This document shows positions 10,998 to 22,249 of a DNA stretch of 64,000 nucleotides, piece after piece. This DNA comes from Epiperipatus broadwayi (Eukaryota; Onychophora; Udeonychophora; Euonychophora; Peripatidae). Below the pieces are notes generated by a model. It was given only the letters and a program-made list of their open reading frames with translations. It ran no database searches and was not told the DNA's origin. A program made the translations under genes and the position numbers. The stretch is taken from positions 188,001-252,000 of the forward strand of contig JAQFVV010000504.1 of the NCBI GenBank assembly GCA_028023455.1, in the 5' to 3' direction. Numbering within the stretch: the stretch's first letter is position 1; each line of letters begins with the position of its first letter.

Positions 10998-11465
10998 AAG
11001 CTGCTATTATATTTAAAACAGCATTGCGCTGTTGCACATGTGCTTTGAAGATTTTAACTATAAATGAATGAATACTAACACTCAACCACATGATAAAGTC
11101 TTTGGAAAAGATAGAATGGCCATCTATCTTTTCGAACCCAAACGCTTTTGTATGGGCGAATCTTAAGTGTTTGAAAGTGAAAGCGTGAATATATTAAATA
11201 ATAACTTTAAATTATTACATGCTTGAATGAAAGACGCTATATTCACGCTTTCACTTTCAAATACTTAAGATTCGCCCATACAAAAGCGTTTGGGTTCGAA
11301 AAGATAGATGGCCATTCTATCTTTTCCAAAGACTTTATCATGTGGTTGAGTGTTAGTATTCATTCATTTATAGTTAAAATCTTCAAAGCGCATGTGCAAC
11401 AGCATAATGCTGTTTTAAATATTACAGTTTACAAACATCACGCTATATAAAAAAGCTGCTATTAT
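10998..11465. repeat. hairpin repeat with 13 bp target duplication
   Basis: Arms 11010-11192 and 11239-11422 are near-perfect reverse complements, separated by a loop of about 46 bp. The whole is flanked by the 13 bp direct repeat AAGCTGCTATTAT (10998-11010 and 11453-11465). Only the right side has an extra non-palindromic tail of about 30 bp (11423-11452). No open frame or transposase is present: a 75-codon frame across the right arm follows from the repeat sequence and has no support as a gene. The asymmetry and the long target duplication suggest a retroposed head-to-head dimer. It lies about 0.75 kb inside the ZC3H12-family intron. Confidence 0.9.
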
Positions 11466-11469
11466 GTTA

Positions 11470-12280
11470 ATTCCAACTGAAACTTGAATAGCAAGAAATG
11501 TTTTAATATTAAACTGTGATTTGGGCTCTTCTTTTAAATCCTGAAGTGAACATTAGTAAATATTTCGTGGTTAAAAATTATCGTTTTTTTTTTTTTCAAT
11601 TTTAAATAATTTTGATAAGATAAAAGTAAAGAATTTAAAGTCATAAAGATCTATCTATAGTAATGAGATATTGACAACATTTTCACAGGCTTATAGTAAA
11701 TCTTGACTATGTAAGGAGAAACATTTCAATGCAATCTTCAAATCTTATAAATACATCTTTGTAAATTCGGTTGCACTATTTTTTCTGCTCCCAAAATTTA
11801 ACCATTCAAAATTGGATGTATATTCTATTATAGTCTTGGAAGCTGCAAAATATTACATTATTTTTGCAGTGAATCTGATATTTACCTTCAAAATATTTAA
11901 ACAAAAATCAAAGATGTAATTGTAATACATTAATTTAGAAGCAGTTTACTTAAGTGTCATATTGTTATTATTTGAGGTTCACTAATGAAATATAGGTTAA
12001 TTTAAAAAAAAATAAATAAATTATATTTTAATTTTAATTGAGTTATTAGTTGCTCATTGTTTATTTAATATTGTAATATAGGTATAGTGTATACATTTAA
12101 TACATATATTGGAGATCATTTATCTTTTTCACATACATGTGGTCATGTGTATCAGTTATATTGAATAAAGTGGATGATTGGTAGGAGCTTGAAAGTCTGG
12201 GTTCAAATACCCTTCAAAAGAGCAATTGCTATACAATACCACTTATATATCAGTTTGGTTTTTTTAACTTTTCTGATTAA
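11470..12280. other. intron sequence, no gene recognised
   Basis: A+T-rich sequence between the hairpin repeat and the next SINE; nothing recognisable. Confidence 0.5.
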
Positions 12281-12284
12281 CAAT

Positions 12285-12423
12285 TTTATCAGAACTAGTC
12301 AAGCGTTGGTAGCCGAGAGGTCAGCGCAGCTGCCTTGCAATCAAGCAATTGCTTGCAGACGGTTTCGCGGGTTCGCTTCCTGCCGATGCTTTGACATATG
12401 GAAAATAAAAAAATTTATCAGAA
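12285..12423 (+). mobile_element. tRNA-derived SINE (family 1), well preserved
   Basis: Begins CTAGTCAAGCGTTGGTAGCC, has the A box TAGCCGAGAGGTC and B box GGGTTCGCTTCC, and ends GATGCTTTGACATATGG plus an A-rich tail. A direct repeat of about 10 bp, TTTATCAGAA, flanks it at 12285-12294 and 12414-12423. It is the best preserved plus-strand copy and a good reference for the family. Confidence 0.9.
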
Positions 12424-12429
12424 GTATAA

Positions 12430-13110
12430 TAATCTAATATGTACACATTAAGTTGATATTATGTTAGGAATATATTTACATAATTTTCTATTTATTTATT
12501 TTTATACTGTTTTAATCAAAAATAAATTACCAGTTAGATGGTTTTTTTTTTTTGTAAACTTTATTAGCTTATTTGCTGCAGATTAATTAGTGCCACCTCC
12601 TCTTTAAAAAAATAAAGTTTTCTTTCATTTGCTTATTTCATGTCAGATTATTTAAAAATAAGTCCTTGCCCCCTATTTACTTTTTTTTTAAAAAATGGGA
12701 ATATTTTTAAATATGTGATTAAAGTTTTCAATTGATGTTGTTAAGAAAAAATGAATAATATTTGGATATGGAAGTAAAAATAATCATTAATATGTTTTTA
12801 TAATTGCAAGTAAAATTATGTTAAAAATGACATTGAGATTCATATAAATTACATTATTAATGATTAGTTATAAAAAAGATAAAGGAAACTGTCAAAACTC
12901 CTCTTCTCCTAAATCTGTTGTTCTGATCAAGCCAGAATAACTTGAGAACTTTTGTCTCTAGCTAATGATGATGGTTATATTGGTTATGGACTCACTACTT
13001 GAAAAAATTTTCTAAACCTGTTTGTGATATGAAAAAGTTCTCCTTATTTAGCTAGACTTGGCTTCCAGATTGTTAACAGACTTGAGTTCCAGGTAGGACA
13101 TGTGCTAAAT
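12430..13110. other. no gene recognised
   Basis: A+T-rich sequence with poly-T and poly-A runs; nothing recognisable. Confidence 0.5.
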
Positions 13111-13117
13111 AATTTGA

Positions 13118-13572
13118 AATCATTAGATCATCATCATCAATCATTATCAATCCATTACAGGATGAAGGTCTCTCCAAGTTTAATCCATCTTCTCTACTCC
13201 ACATCACTCCTGCACACTTTCTTATTTTATCCATCCATTTCACACGTGGTTTCTTTCTGGGTCTTTTACAATCTCTTGGAATCCAGTTTAAAATTTCAAT
13301 TGTCCATCCATTATTATCTCTTCTACCAATATGTCTAGCCCAACTACACTTTAATCTTTTAATTTTTTCAATGAGGTCAGTAACACCTGTTTGTCCTCTT
13401 ACCCATACATTGTGTTTTCGATCTCTTCTTGTTACTCCCAACATACATCTCTCCATATTTCTTTGAATAGTCTGAAGTCTCTGTATTGCTCTTCTATGTA
13501 AGTGTCCAAGTCTCAGATCCATAAGTAAGAATTGGTAAAACACCTTAAAAACCTTCCTTTTCAAACACAATC
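13118..13572 (-). mobile_element. RTE-like LINE, 3' stub
   Basis: Only the last 450 bp or so of the RTE-like LINE. The minus strand encodes the end of the thumb and the basic C-terminus (AIQRLQTIQRNMERCMLGVT, then WARHIGRR and RPRKKPRVKWMDKIRKCAG). It ends in the same ATG/TGA trinucleotide tail (13128-13137) as the copy at 288. It is severely 5'-truncated. AATCATTA occurs at both edges and may be a short target duplication. Confidence 0.85.
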
Positions 13573-13599
13573 ATTAAATATTAGTTTATAAAGATGTTT

Positions 13600-16160
13600 C
13601 ATGTACATTTAAAAAAAAAAAAGAATAATTACTCTATTCAAACATTGTTCCATATTTTAAAAAATAATTTTAAGTGTCTAAGAAAACAATCTCCTTGCTT
13701 TTGTGGTATTTGCAGAAAGAATAATTAGAATAGTTTAGTTTCAAACAATGCAAATAATGTTGCGAAACAAACAAACCATGAACCCTTGGGTCTTAGGGAT
13801 TCTTTTGTTTTATATGTACAGTATATTCAAAAAAAATATTAAAGCATCTATTAAAAATATTAAAAAAAGGCTTTCTTTGAAATTGTGCTTAGGGGCCCCA
13901 AAAATGTATCTATCCTAGTGCCCAATACAATTTTTTCAGAATAGCAGTTATATTGATTATAATTGTATTTTTGAGGTTTATAAAACCTTTAAATTAGAAT
14001 GAGCTTAAGGATATTTTTTATATGCATGTCTCCATACATGTAAATAAATTATTTTAAATTTCAATATCATCATAATTTAAAAAAGTGTTTGGATTTTTAA
14101 TATCAATAATAGGAAAAAGGAAAAATGATTTTAAAATATTACTTTAAAACTAATCTTATTTGAAACAAGATATAGATGTGCTTCTCTATATAAAGCCGTT
14201 TTTTTTTTTTTTGTCATAATCTATTTGAAATGAATTACCTAATAAAATTAGAAAGCCTTTTAATAAAACCCTTATTATTAATCATGGGTACAATTTCAAT
14301 TAATGTGTCATATTTTTGGCACATGTTAAACTTAATGATGTAAAGGCACTTTAAAGTTTACATGCAACTCTAAAATTGAGATGCTAAGAGTAAATGAAAA
14401 AGAGGGAGGGGCACAATATTTTAGTTAGGTTAAACACATTCCTGAAATATCTATTAAAACTAAACATCATTTAATATGGAAAAATGGAAGGTGCCTGTCT
14501 TAATTTAAAAACCAACACAATAAATCAATTAATATAATGAGTTCAAACAAATTATATGAAAATCGGTGTTTAAATCTTAATTTGGTTTCTATATATCACA
14601 TATTTTCTAGTAGCATTGAATTTTTCATAATTATTCTCATTTTAGTTTTGTTCAAAGCAAAATATTTTACCTACAAATGTTGAACCTTTTTATCTTGTAA
14701 CATAATCTAAAAATTGGATTTTAGTATGTAAACCCCCCCCTCTCGCCACACACTTTTTTATAACTGAATTGTCTGACATTGTAGTAAAATGCTTTATAAA
14801 AAATATTTCAGTTTAGTGATTAATAAAATTAGAGGAAGGAAAATTATAACTTTCTTTTTCAGAAAAGTTTAATAAAATTTATATATTATTAATTTTATTT
14901 TCTGTTAGTCTTTTTCAATTAAATACCCAAAATACCTTTAGTTTTCAATATCAAATGGTACATAAAGAATATTCCATAGGGATAGAGATTGGAAGAAATA
15001 TCATACAAACAAATCAAATGCTGAATTTACCTTTTTTATAGCTGATTCACTCACAGATTAAAGTCTGATTGAAAAGCTGTTTGCTTCTGCGTGCTCAAGA
15101 CAAATATTAAGATTAAATGTAAAATCTACATTTAAAAATTAAGAGCAGTTTTTAGAAAAGCAAGTAGGATTATCTTATCTTAGAATTAAAATTAAATGGA
15201 AATTTTTAAAAAAGCTTAATTGTCTAAAAAATAAATGGAGTCCCCCTCCCTCCATAAGGTATTAAATCACAATTATCTAAAATAAGTGTGTAAAAACAGA
15301 ATTAGGTGTTAATTATTTTTATTGATGACTTAATGTATACAATTTTTAAATTAAATTATGTCATTAAATATGTTTAAAATGTCTGATGTGCTTCCTGTAG
15401 TATATACAGTTTGATCTATCCACACAAATGTTTGGAACTTAAATGACTTAGAGAGGGGGGGGGGTCAGAAACTTTTGATATAATTAAATTAATGTAGATA
15501 GATACTATGAAAATAATTTAGCAGAACCAGAAATTATTTCAAAGTTAACAAAGGTAGACCTAAAGTTTAGTTTAATAGAATGAGGATTATCTCATTACGA
15601 ATGATTCAAGATATTAGTTATCCTAACCATTACCCTTTCCTATTCACATGCAAAATTGCAAAATTATAGTATATCCAGCATTAGTAATAATTCTTATTAC
15701 TTGAAAGTTTTCATTTTTAGATAATTATTTGAAGGTAAATGCAATAAGATATTTATTTGATATATTTTTATAAGAAAAATTATTATGATTATGAGCGAAA
15801 AAAAAAATTGTCAAAATTATTTCAGAAAACTTGAGAAATGTTTATTTAGGACTGCATTTTTATTGTTAATAAGGTTCAGATTAAAATATACAGTTTCTGA
15901 ACACATAATAAAACTAATTATTCTTAATTTAATCTTAAGTAAAAAAAAACATTATTGTGATACATCTTTGAATATTCACATATAGCAATATTTGAAATGT
16001 TTTTATTTTTATATTTTAATTTATACCTTGTTAAAATAAATTTATTTAAAGCTGCTTTGCTTATCATTTTAGGTATTTATATTTAAGTTCTAATCAAAGT
16101 CTGAATATAGATTGTTTTGCTTATTATTTAAAAGCCTAAACCAATTATTTTTATATAATA
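13600..16160. other. no gene recognised
   Basis: A 2.5 kb A+T-rich stretch with short homopolymers (C-run near 14732, G-run near 15455). No coding sequence, element terminus or RNA gene was recognised. Short frames such as 15785-15985 are rich in Ile, Lys and Asn with no recognisable domain. Confidence 0.5.
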
Positions 16161-16164
16161 TTTT

Positions 16165-16373
16165 GGTAGTTTATTGTTAGGTGTACTGTGGCCGCTAGGT
16201 GATGCTGCAATACCAGCAAGAAGGATTTGTTCAATTTACTTTGTCTTACGTGTTTTAATTTGTCGATTGCAGCGATTTTTGGATAGAAATTTATCACTTG
16301 CAGGCTTCTTGGGGGTTCTTGATGGTACTGCAGTGTCACCTAGTGGCCACAGTATACCTAACAGTAAACTACC
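16165..16373. mobile_element. MITE with terminal inverted repeats of about 65 bp
   Basis: A 209 bp element whose ends are reverse complements. The left end begins GGTAGTTTATTGTTAGGTGT and continues into CTGTGGCCGCTAGGTG. The right end, reversed, reads GGTAGTTTACTGTTAGGTAT and then CTGTGGCCACTAGGTG. The inverted repeat reaches the CAGCAAGAAG/CTTCTTGGG region. The centre has no coding potential beyond a spurious frame. No clear target duplication was identified, so the superfamily is open. Confidence 0.75.
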
Positions 16374-16399
16374 GTTATTTCATATTTTAAATATAAAGC

Positions 16400-18355
16400 T
16401 AATAATGTTTCCTATTATTTGGGCTTACTCATGTAAGATTATCTAAACCATTTGTTTCTCTGAATTATCCTGGAATGCGATTAGTTCAGGTAATTGATAT
16501 CCTCCTGTATTATTTTAAAATAACCATATTTATTAAATATCATCTGCTCATTCTTGATATGAGTTGTCACAATTTATATTTTTATTTAATATATATATAT
16601 AGAAAAATGTCAGCAAATATGACAATAAATTTTAATTGATTATGTCAATATCAATTCCTCTTATTTGAACCTTTATATATATATTATATTTTTGTGTATT
16701 AATGTCAGATTTGGATATAATTTAATGATCAAAATTTTTTTTTGAGCATTTGAATTTATTATATATTTTTTATGCTGGTTTAATATTTTTTTTCTCCTTA
16801 GTTGTAATAAATGTTTCAAAATTTTTTATAGCAATTTAATTTCTTGAAAGTATTTCACTGTGAATCATATTGATTAGTTATCTTTATAGATTTTTTTTTT
16901 TTTTTTGATAAGCGATATCCTATCAAAAAAAGAAGTAACTTTTATTAAGAAAGATGATTAGATTTAGCTATGTTCTTTTAGTTTAATTATAAATATAGTT
17001 CACTTGTAGGAAATAGATTTCATTTTAATACCACACACATAAAAATGCTACGTGTCAAAAGTTAGATAGATTTATAAAGAAAAAAGGAAATAGTTCAATA
17101 AAAAGAAAATCTAAATAATTCCCCAGTTATTTCTTTCCTTTGAGAACATATAAAGATATATGTACACACACAGTATTTGATAAATTTATTAGCTTGATGA
17201 ATAGAATTTAAATATAGGAAATATTTGGCTATTTATACACATTTTTGATTATAAAGAAAGTTAAGAAATCTATATTTTATTAATCTATATTTTCATTAAA
17301 ATATTATTTGTGAAATCATTATATATTTATATATTTAGAAGGAAACTTGAAAATTTAATTGTTAGTCTAAATATGTACATGAAAGTTGTTAAAATTTATG
17401 TAGTGGCAGTATTAATTACTGATGGTAGATGTGGGCAAGTTTTTCAGTAATAAGAGCTACATATAATATTTTTTTGTAAATTTTCAAATGATCAAATGCT
17501 GAAGGCTATCAAATGTCAAAATACTTTTTACCAATCAAATACTGTATAACAATAAATTCCATGCTAACAACTTTTGGAGTGATATTATTTAAACATTAAA
17601 AATTTAGGGTTGTAAAATGTTTTTTACTTTATAAAGCATTTATATTCTATTATTAGTATATACTATACTACTATAGATTATTGATATAAAAATTTAGAAA
17701 AATGGCAGTGAAATTCAATATTGTCTTGGGAACTGCTTATGGCTGTCAAGCTATAATTTTCAGTTACAAGAAGAATTATATATTTTTTGTTTATTAAAAA
17801 ATTAGGAAAACATAGAATTATAAATTACTTTAAAAAAAATTAAAAATGAGTGGGGAGTAGTGGTGGTTTGAAAAATGATATTAAATATGATAAACAGAAG
17901 ATCAAATTATTCAAGGGGAGAGAGAGCAGATGTATGACTATTTTCAAAAATGGTAGGCAGAGGATTGTTGATCAGTTTTTTTTTTTTTTGTAAAATATTT
18001 TTGGTCTGTTTATTTACAATTTATTTTTAATTCAAATTCGATTTGCACTCATTGTACTTTAATTAATTCAAATTTAGTAATTATTTTTTTGTATCACAAG
18101 TTATTTGCTTATATTATTTTTATAATTATAAATTTAGTCTTACTTTAATGATGCATCCTCTTTTGTGAAAGTAACTTGATTTCCCAACTGCCAAGAAAAA
18201 AAAAAATGCTTGCAAATCAAAATGTTAAGAAAAGCATTTTTTTAAAACTGTTTTTAGTGCTAAAATATTTTAATTAGTTATTGCATGTTCAAAAGCCAGC
18301 ATAACATATTCAATAAAAACCACATTTCCATCAAATTCAAATACACACACTCTCA
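16400..18355. other. no gene recognised
   Basis: A+T-rich sequence. Near 17429 the stretch GATGTGGGCAAG, followed by AAGAGCTACAT, faintly recalls a decayed hAT terminus but is not firm. Nothing else was recognised. Confidence 0.45.
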
Positions 18356-18361
18356 CACCAA

Positions 18362-18600
18362 GCCGTAATAATTGTATGAAGTGTGCGAATTCGCCAAATT
18401 TATTTGCTGCGATGCGACATACATGCTGTACTATGACGTGACATAGCAGCCTGCAATCTGTAGCACAACAATAAAAGTTGTATTATAGAAAACACAGGTT
18501 CGAACATGTCGGCCGCGGAAATGGCATTTTTATGTGCTTTAGCACGGAAACGGCGCCATCGAGCGGCATCTTTGTCCATCATACTACAACCTAAAGAAGT
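18362..18600. other. GC-richer island with a short ATG frame
   Basis: This block stands out from its surroundings by its many CpG dinucleotides and a TGACGTGACA sequence that resembles a cAMP-response element. On the plus strand a frame starts at the ATG near 18507 (MSAAEMAFLCALARKRRHRA...) and stops near 18608. On the minus strand an overlapping frame of 60 codons starts at 18582. Neither product is recognised. It could be a promoter with a first coding exon, or a fragment of a DNA transposon. No terminal repeats were seen. Evidence for coding is weak. Confidence 0.35.
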
Positions 18601-18609
18601 ATATGAATA

Positions 18610-19455
18610 GGATTACTTTAATTTATCTTGTCCTTAATCATGTAATAATTAATCATATAGTGATTTATGTATATATGTAAAACTGGAACTACTCTTCATA
18701 TATGTGGTAGAAAATTGATGTGCATTCTCTTGGCAATAATTGTTTTAAAACTATAGGTTGTCCACCAGGTTAGAGTTTATTTTTTAAATAAATCAACTGG
18801 CTAAAAAATTCAAAATGCTTTTGTTATTTAAGTTAAAAGTTTTTCTAATTTATCTTTTTTTAAGCATGTCTACATTTTATTATGATTAGAAAACAATTTT
18901 AGGTATTGATCTAGTCGGTTATCTACATTTCCCTTTCTCTTTGTTTCTTTAAAATATTGATTTGATATCATGAAAGAATAGTATGATTAATTGAACCATT
19001 GAAGATTCTTTGAATTTGGAAAAAGGGATTTATTGTAATACTACGTAATTCCTAAAAATTCAAGGTGGAATCTGAGATCTTTTTTTTTTGCAAACATTTA
19101 CTACTATTTGTGTTTTCAATTTCTTGTTTAAAGTTTTGAGAAAATGGGAAATGGAGGAAATTGGAGAGGGGGAAATTATGGTCAATTCTAAGTTTTCAGG
19201 ATATCTTTTGGATTTCTCACCATAATACTACCTAATATTGACTTTACAAAATTAATTGATGTATAATTTCCAACAACCTCTTTTAGTATTTGTAAATGAC
19301 AGATTTGTTTGGAAATTTTTAATCTTATTATTTATAATTTATTCTTTCTTATTTGCTTTTTAAAAAGTGAAAAGAGGGGAGGAGGAAGTCAATCAATCAT
19401 AGCACTTTTATTGACTTTGATGAAAACAATAACTGTCAACTGCATTAACTACAAA
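18610..19455. other. no gene recognised
   Basis: A+T-rich sequence with no recognisable gene or repeat. Confidence 0.5.
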
Positions 19456-19460
19456 TTACA

Positions 19461-19583
19461 AATCAGACCAACATTGTCAGGCATTGGTGGCCTAGTGGTT
19501 AGCATAGCTGCCTTCCAAGCAGCTGGCTTTCTGGTCAATGCATTTGACATATGAAACAAAAAAAAAAAAAAATCAAACCAACA
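19461..19583 (+). mobile_element. tRNA-derived SINE (family 1), shortened
   Basis: Head GTCAGGCATTGGTGGCCTAG, A box TGGCCTAGTGGTT, end GCATTTGACATATG plus a poly-A run. The B-box region is damaged (TTTCTGGTCAATG). A 13 bp direct repeat, AATCAGACCAACA / AATCAAACCAACA with one mismatch, lies at 19461-19473 and 19571-19583. The GTGGTT in the A box, shared with the 49.5 and 51.3 kb copies, suggests a subfamily. Confidence 0.85.
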
Positions 19584-19599
19584 ATCCAAATAAAAATGA

Positions 19600-20205
19600 T
19601 CTAGCTGGTTTTGAAACAACAACAACAAATTAAAAAAAAAAGGGTTATAATGAAACTTTTTTATTTATTTATTTGGATTCCCACCACCCACCCGATAACT
19701 GTTTATTTTTTGACACCACAAAAATTTAAAAATATAAGGCATGGTTACTTTTGTTTTGAACTGAGTAATTTATTGATATGTGATGACTATGTAAAATTGC
19801 TCTAAACTATTTCCTTTACCTTCTTATCTCTATCATAGATGACCCCATATTTCTAAATAAAGAATGTAAAGAGGTTTATTTTTTACTTTTTAAATGAAAA
19901 ATAATCATTTAAATAAACACTTCCAAGTCTAATGTTTCCAATTGCTTTTCAAATAAAAAATATTTTAACAATATTATCAATGAAGAATACAAAGCTTATT
20001 TTTAAATTATTTTCTAACAAGTTAAAAAGAAAAAAAGTATTTATTGTAAAATATGGTAATAGGGAAAACTTTCCTTTTTATCTTTTAATTTTCTGTTGTA
20101 TTTTTTTAACTCTTTAATGAATATAAATTTTATGTAGATAAAGTACATTGAATCTTCACAATACCAAAAGTTTGCAAAAAAAGACCTATCATTGAAATGT
20201 AGTAA
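19600..20205. other. no gene recognised
   Basis: A+T-rich sequence with A-runs; nothing recognisable. Confidence 0.5.
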
Positions 20206-20211
20206 GGGGTT

Positions 20212-20346
20212 TAGATGCCATCTTTTTTTTTTCATGTCAAAGCATCGGCGGGGAAGCGAATCTGTGACAACTGTCTGTGAGCAACTGCTTGCTTGCAAGG
20301 TGGCTGCGCTAACCTCTCGGCTCCCAACTTGACTAGATGCCATCTT
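20212..20346 (-). mobile_element. tRNA-derived SINE (family 1) with 13 bp target duplication
   Basis: A minus-strand copy: the head reads GTCAAGTTGGGAGCCGAGAG, and the end reads GCTTTGACATG plus an A-rich tail (a T-run on the plus strand near 20224). It is flanked by the perfect direct repeat TAGATGCCATCTT at 20212-20224 and 20334-20346. Confidence 0.9.
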
Positions 20347-20984
20347 GAATGATAAATTATGTAGTATTACGATAAATCCCTTTTTCAAATCCAAAAAAAT
20401 CTCAGTTAATCAAGTTATTCACCTAAGTATTCTTTCCTGATGTCAAAGCATTGTTTCAAAGAAACAAAGAGAAAATGGAATGCAATCCAGTAGATCTGTG
20501 TACAATTTTTGATATTTTTGATTGAAATTGTAGTTTTAAAACTAATTTGTTAACATTTATTATTTGTAAACATTAATAGTTTAAGTGAAAACTTTACATA
20601 CAAAAAAAAAGGATAAATCCAAATGTTTGGAAATATCTTTTTACAGGATCTCTCTTACATATTTCTGTGTTAATGTGTTAAATACATAGTGTGAATTTTA
20701 GAATGTACATTTTATAAATGTGCGTAATGAAAATGATTATTTTCTCAGCTATCAGTTTTCTTAATCTACAAACTTCTTTTTGGTTCTATTCTATTGTTTA
20801 TTTTCTTTTATCTCTTGAAAAATAATTGGTAGAGTTTTTATTTAGAATAATTATTTAGTTATTGCATTTGTTTTTTCTTCTCAAGCTAACAAATATTTAA
20901 GGCAAAATTGTCATATAAATATTAATATGTATTAGTATATTGCAATTAAGAAAAGGATAAATATATTTTTTATTTAGAAGCACA

Positions 20985-21388
20985 TTAATATTTTTTGGTA
21001 CTTATGTATTATTCCGTCAGTGAAATTTTAGTCATTATTTATGATAGTTAAATATTTGATAATATGTTTTATTTAATTAAGTAAGTAAATTTAACTTTCA
21101 AAGATTTAAAGAATCATTTTAAAGTAAGTTGTAAATAGAAACTCCACTTTCTGTATTATTTTGCCTATCTTTAAAGCATGAGTAGGTCAGTTATAGCTAG
21201 AAGTTAATAAAGAACGTATAGTAGATTTAAAAATACTCTAGAGATCTTCAACAACTTATCTTTGAAAGTTCAATTTACTTAATTAAATACTATCAAATAT
21301 TTAGCAATTATAGATAATCATAATGATTTAAATGAAAACTAAAATTTCACAGCTGGACTAATAGGTAAGTACCTATTTTTTTTTCATT
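20985..21388. repeat. foldback repeat
   Basis: Imperfect inverted arms of about 150 bp: the left begins near GGTACTTATGTATTATTCC and passes through GTGAAATTTTAG and CTTTCAAAGAT. The right arm, reversed, reads GGTACTTACCTATTAGTCC and continues through the same segments. The centre (about 21125-21245) is unrelated A+T-rich sequence. No transposase is present. The arms differ at many sites, so this is older than the hairpins at 11 and 57 kb. Confidence 0.7.
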
Positions 21389-21404
21389 CTTTATGCATTA
21401 AACA

Positions 21405-21515
21405 AGGCAAAACTCTCCATACAGTAGTGCCACCCTGGCCAATTAGAGTAATCAATGGATGCCAGAAGGCTAGTATAAAAGATAGTGATCATGTGATGTT
21501 TAGTAGTACTTTATG
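21405..21515 (+). repeat. SINE-like repeat, single arm (62.6 kb hairpin family)
   Basis: Contains AAACAAGGCAAAACTCTCC, CAGTAGTGCCACCC and GAGTAATCAATGGATGCCAG, followed directly by the tail CTAGTATAAAAGATAGTGAT and CATGTGATGTTTAG. The same arm and tail occur at 62.6 kb, where a second inverted arm lies between them. This copy therefore represents a monomer joined straight to the tail. Confidence 0.75.
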
Positions 21516-21764
21516 CATATGGCTTCTCTCTTTTATATATATATTACTGACATTGTTAAAATAAGTGATTATGTATTTGAGATTTCTTTCTTTATTTGTT
21601 TCTAAAAAATTAATTTATCAAATAATTAATCACTTTTAAGAATCAAATATAAAAATAGCAAGCCTTTAGGTGTTAGTTTCTCATGGTGAAATATCAAGTG
21701 TTTTTCAATGAGAAAGAGGCAATCAAGATTTTCTGGGCTATCTGTATATTAGTCAAGCATTCCT

Positions 21765-22240
21765 CATAATATTTATTAGTTGGGGCTATATCTGGGCAGA
21801 AGACTTTGTATATAGCAATAGTTTTTTTTATTTTTTATGGTAGGATTAAATGTACATATTAGTATTGTAACACTGATTCTCAATTCTTATGCATGGAAAA
21901 TTGCTTGAAGGAATGTATTATGGCATAGTTGTGCATGCAATTTACCAGGGATCTGGGTATGACACAGCACCAACAATAATGCAAACATTAAGAATATAGC
22001 ACCATAATATTTATTAGTTGGAGCTATATCTGGGCAGAAGACTTTGTATATAGCAATAGTTTTTTTTATTTTTTATGGTAGGATTAAATGTACATATTAG
22101 TATTGTAACACTGATTCTCAATTCTTATGCATGGAAAATTGCTTGAAGGAATGTATTATGGCATAGTTGTGCATGCAATTTACCAGGGATCTGGGTATGA
22201 CACAGCACCAACAATAATGCAACCATTAAGAATATAGCAA
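21765..22240. repeat. tandem duplication, two 238 bp units
   Basis: Units 21765-22002 and 22003-22240 are nearly identical (GGGGCTA/GGAGCTA and GCAAAC/GCAACC are the visible differences). Each begins CATAATATTTATTAGTTGG and ends AAGAATATAGCA. The unit itself was not recognised as a known repeat or gene. The low divergence implies a recent local duplication. Confidence 0.9.
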
Positions 22241-22249
22241 CTGGTTGCA

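Noticed and set aside
11223-11450. 75-codon plus-strand frame inside the 11 kb hairpin
   Set aside because: It lies on one arm of the palindrome; the reverse complement of the other arm reads similarly, and no domain is seen.
12295-12400. tRNA gene at 12.3 kb (and at the other A-box/B-box sites)
   Set aside because: The boxes fit tRNA, but there is no proper acceptor-stem pairing; the body continues into a SINE end with poly-A and target duplication.
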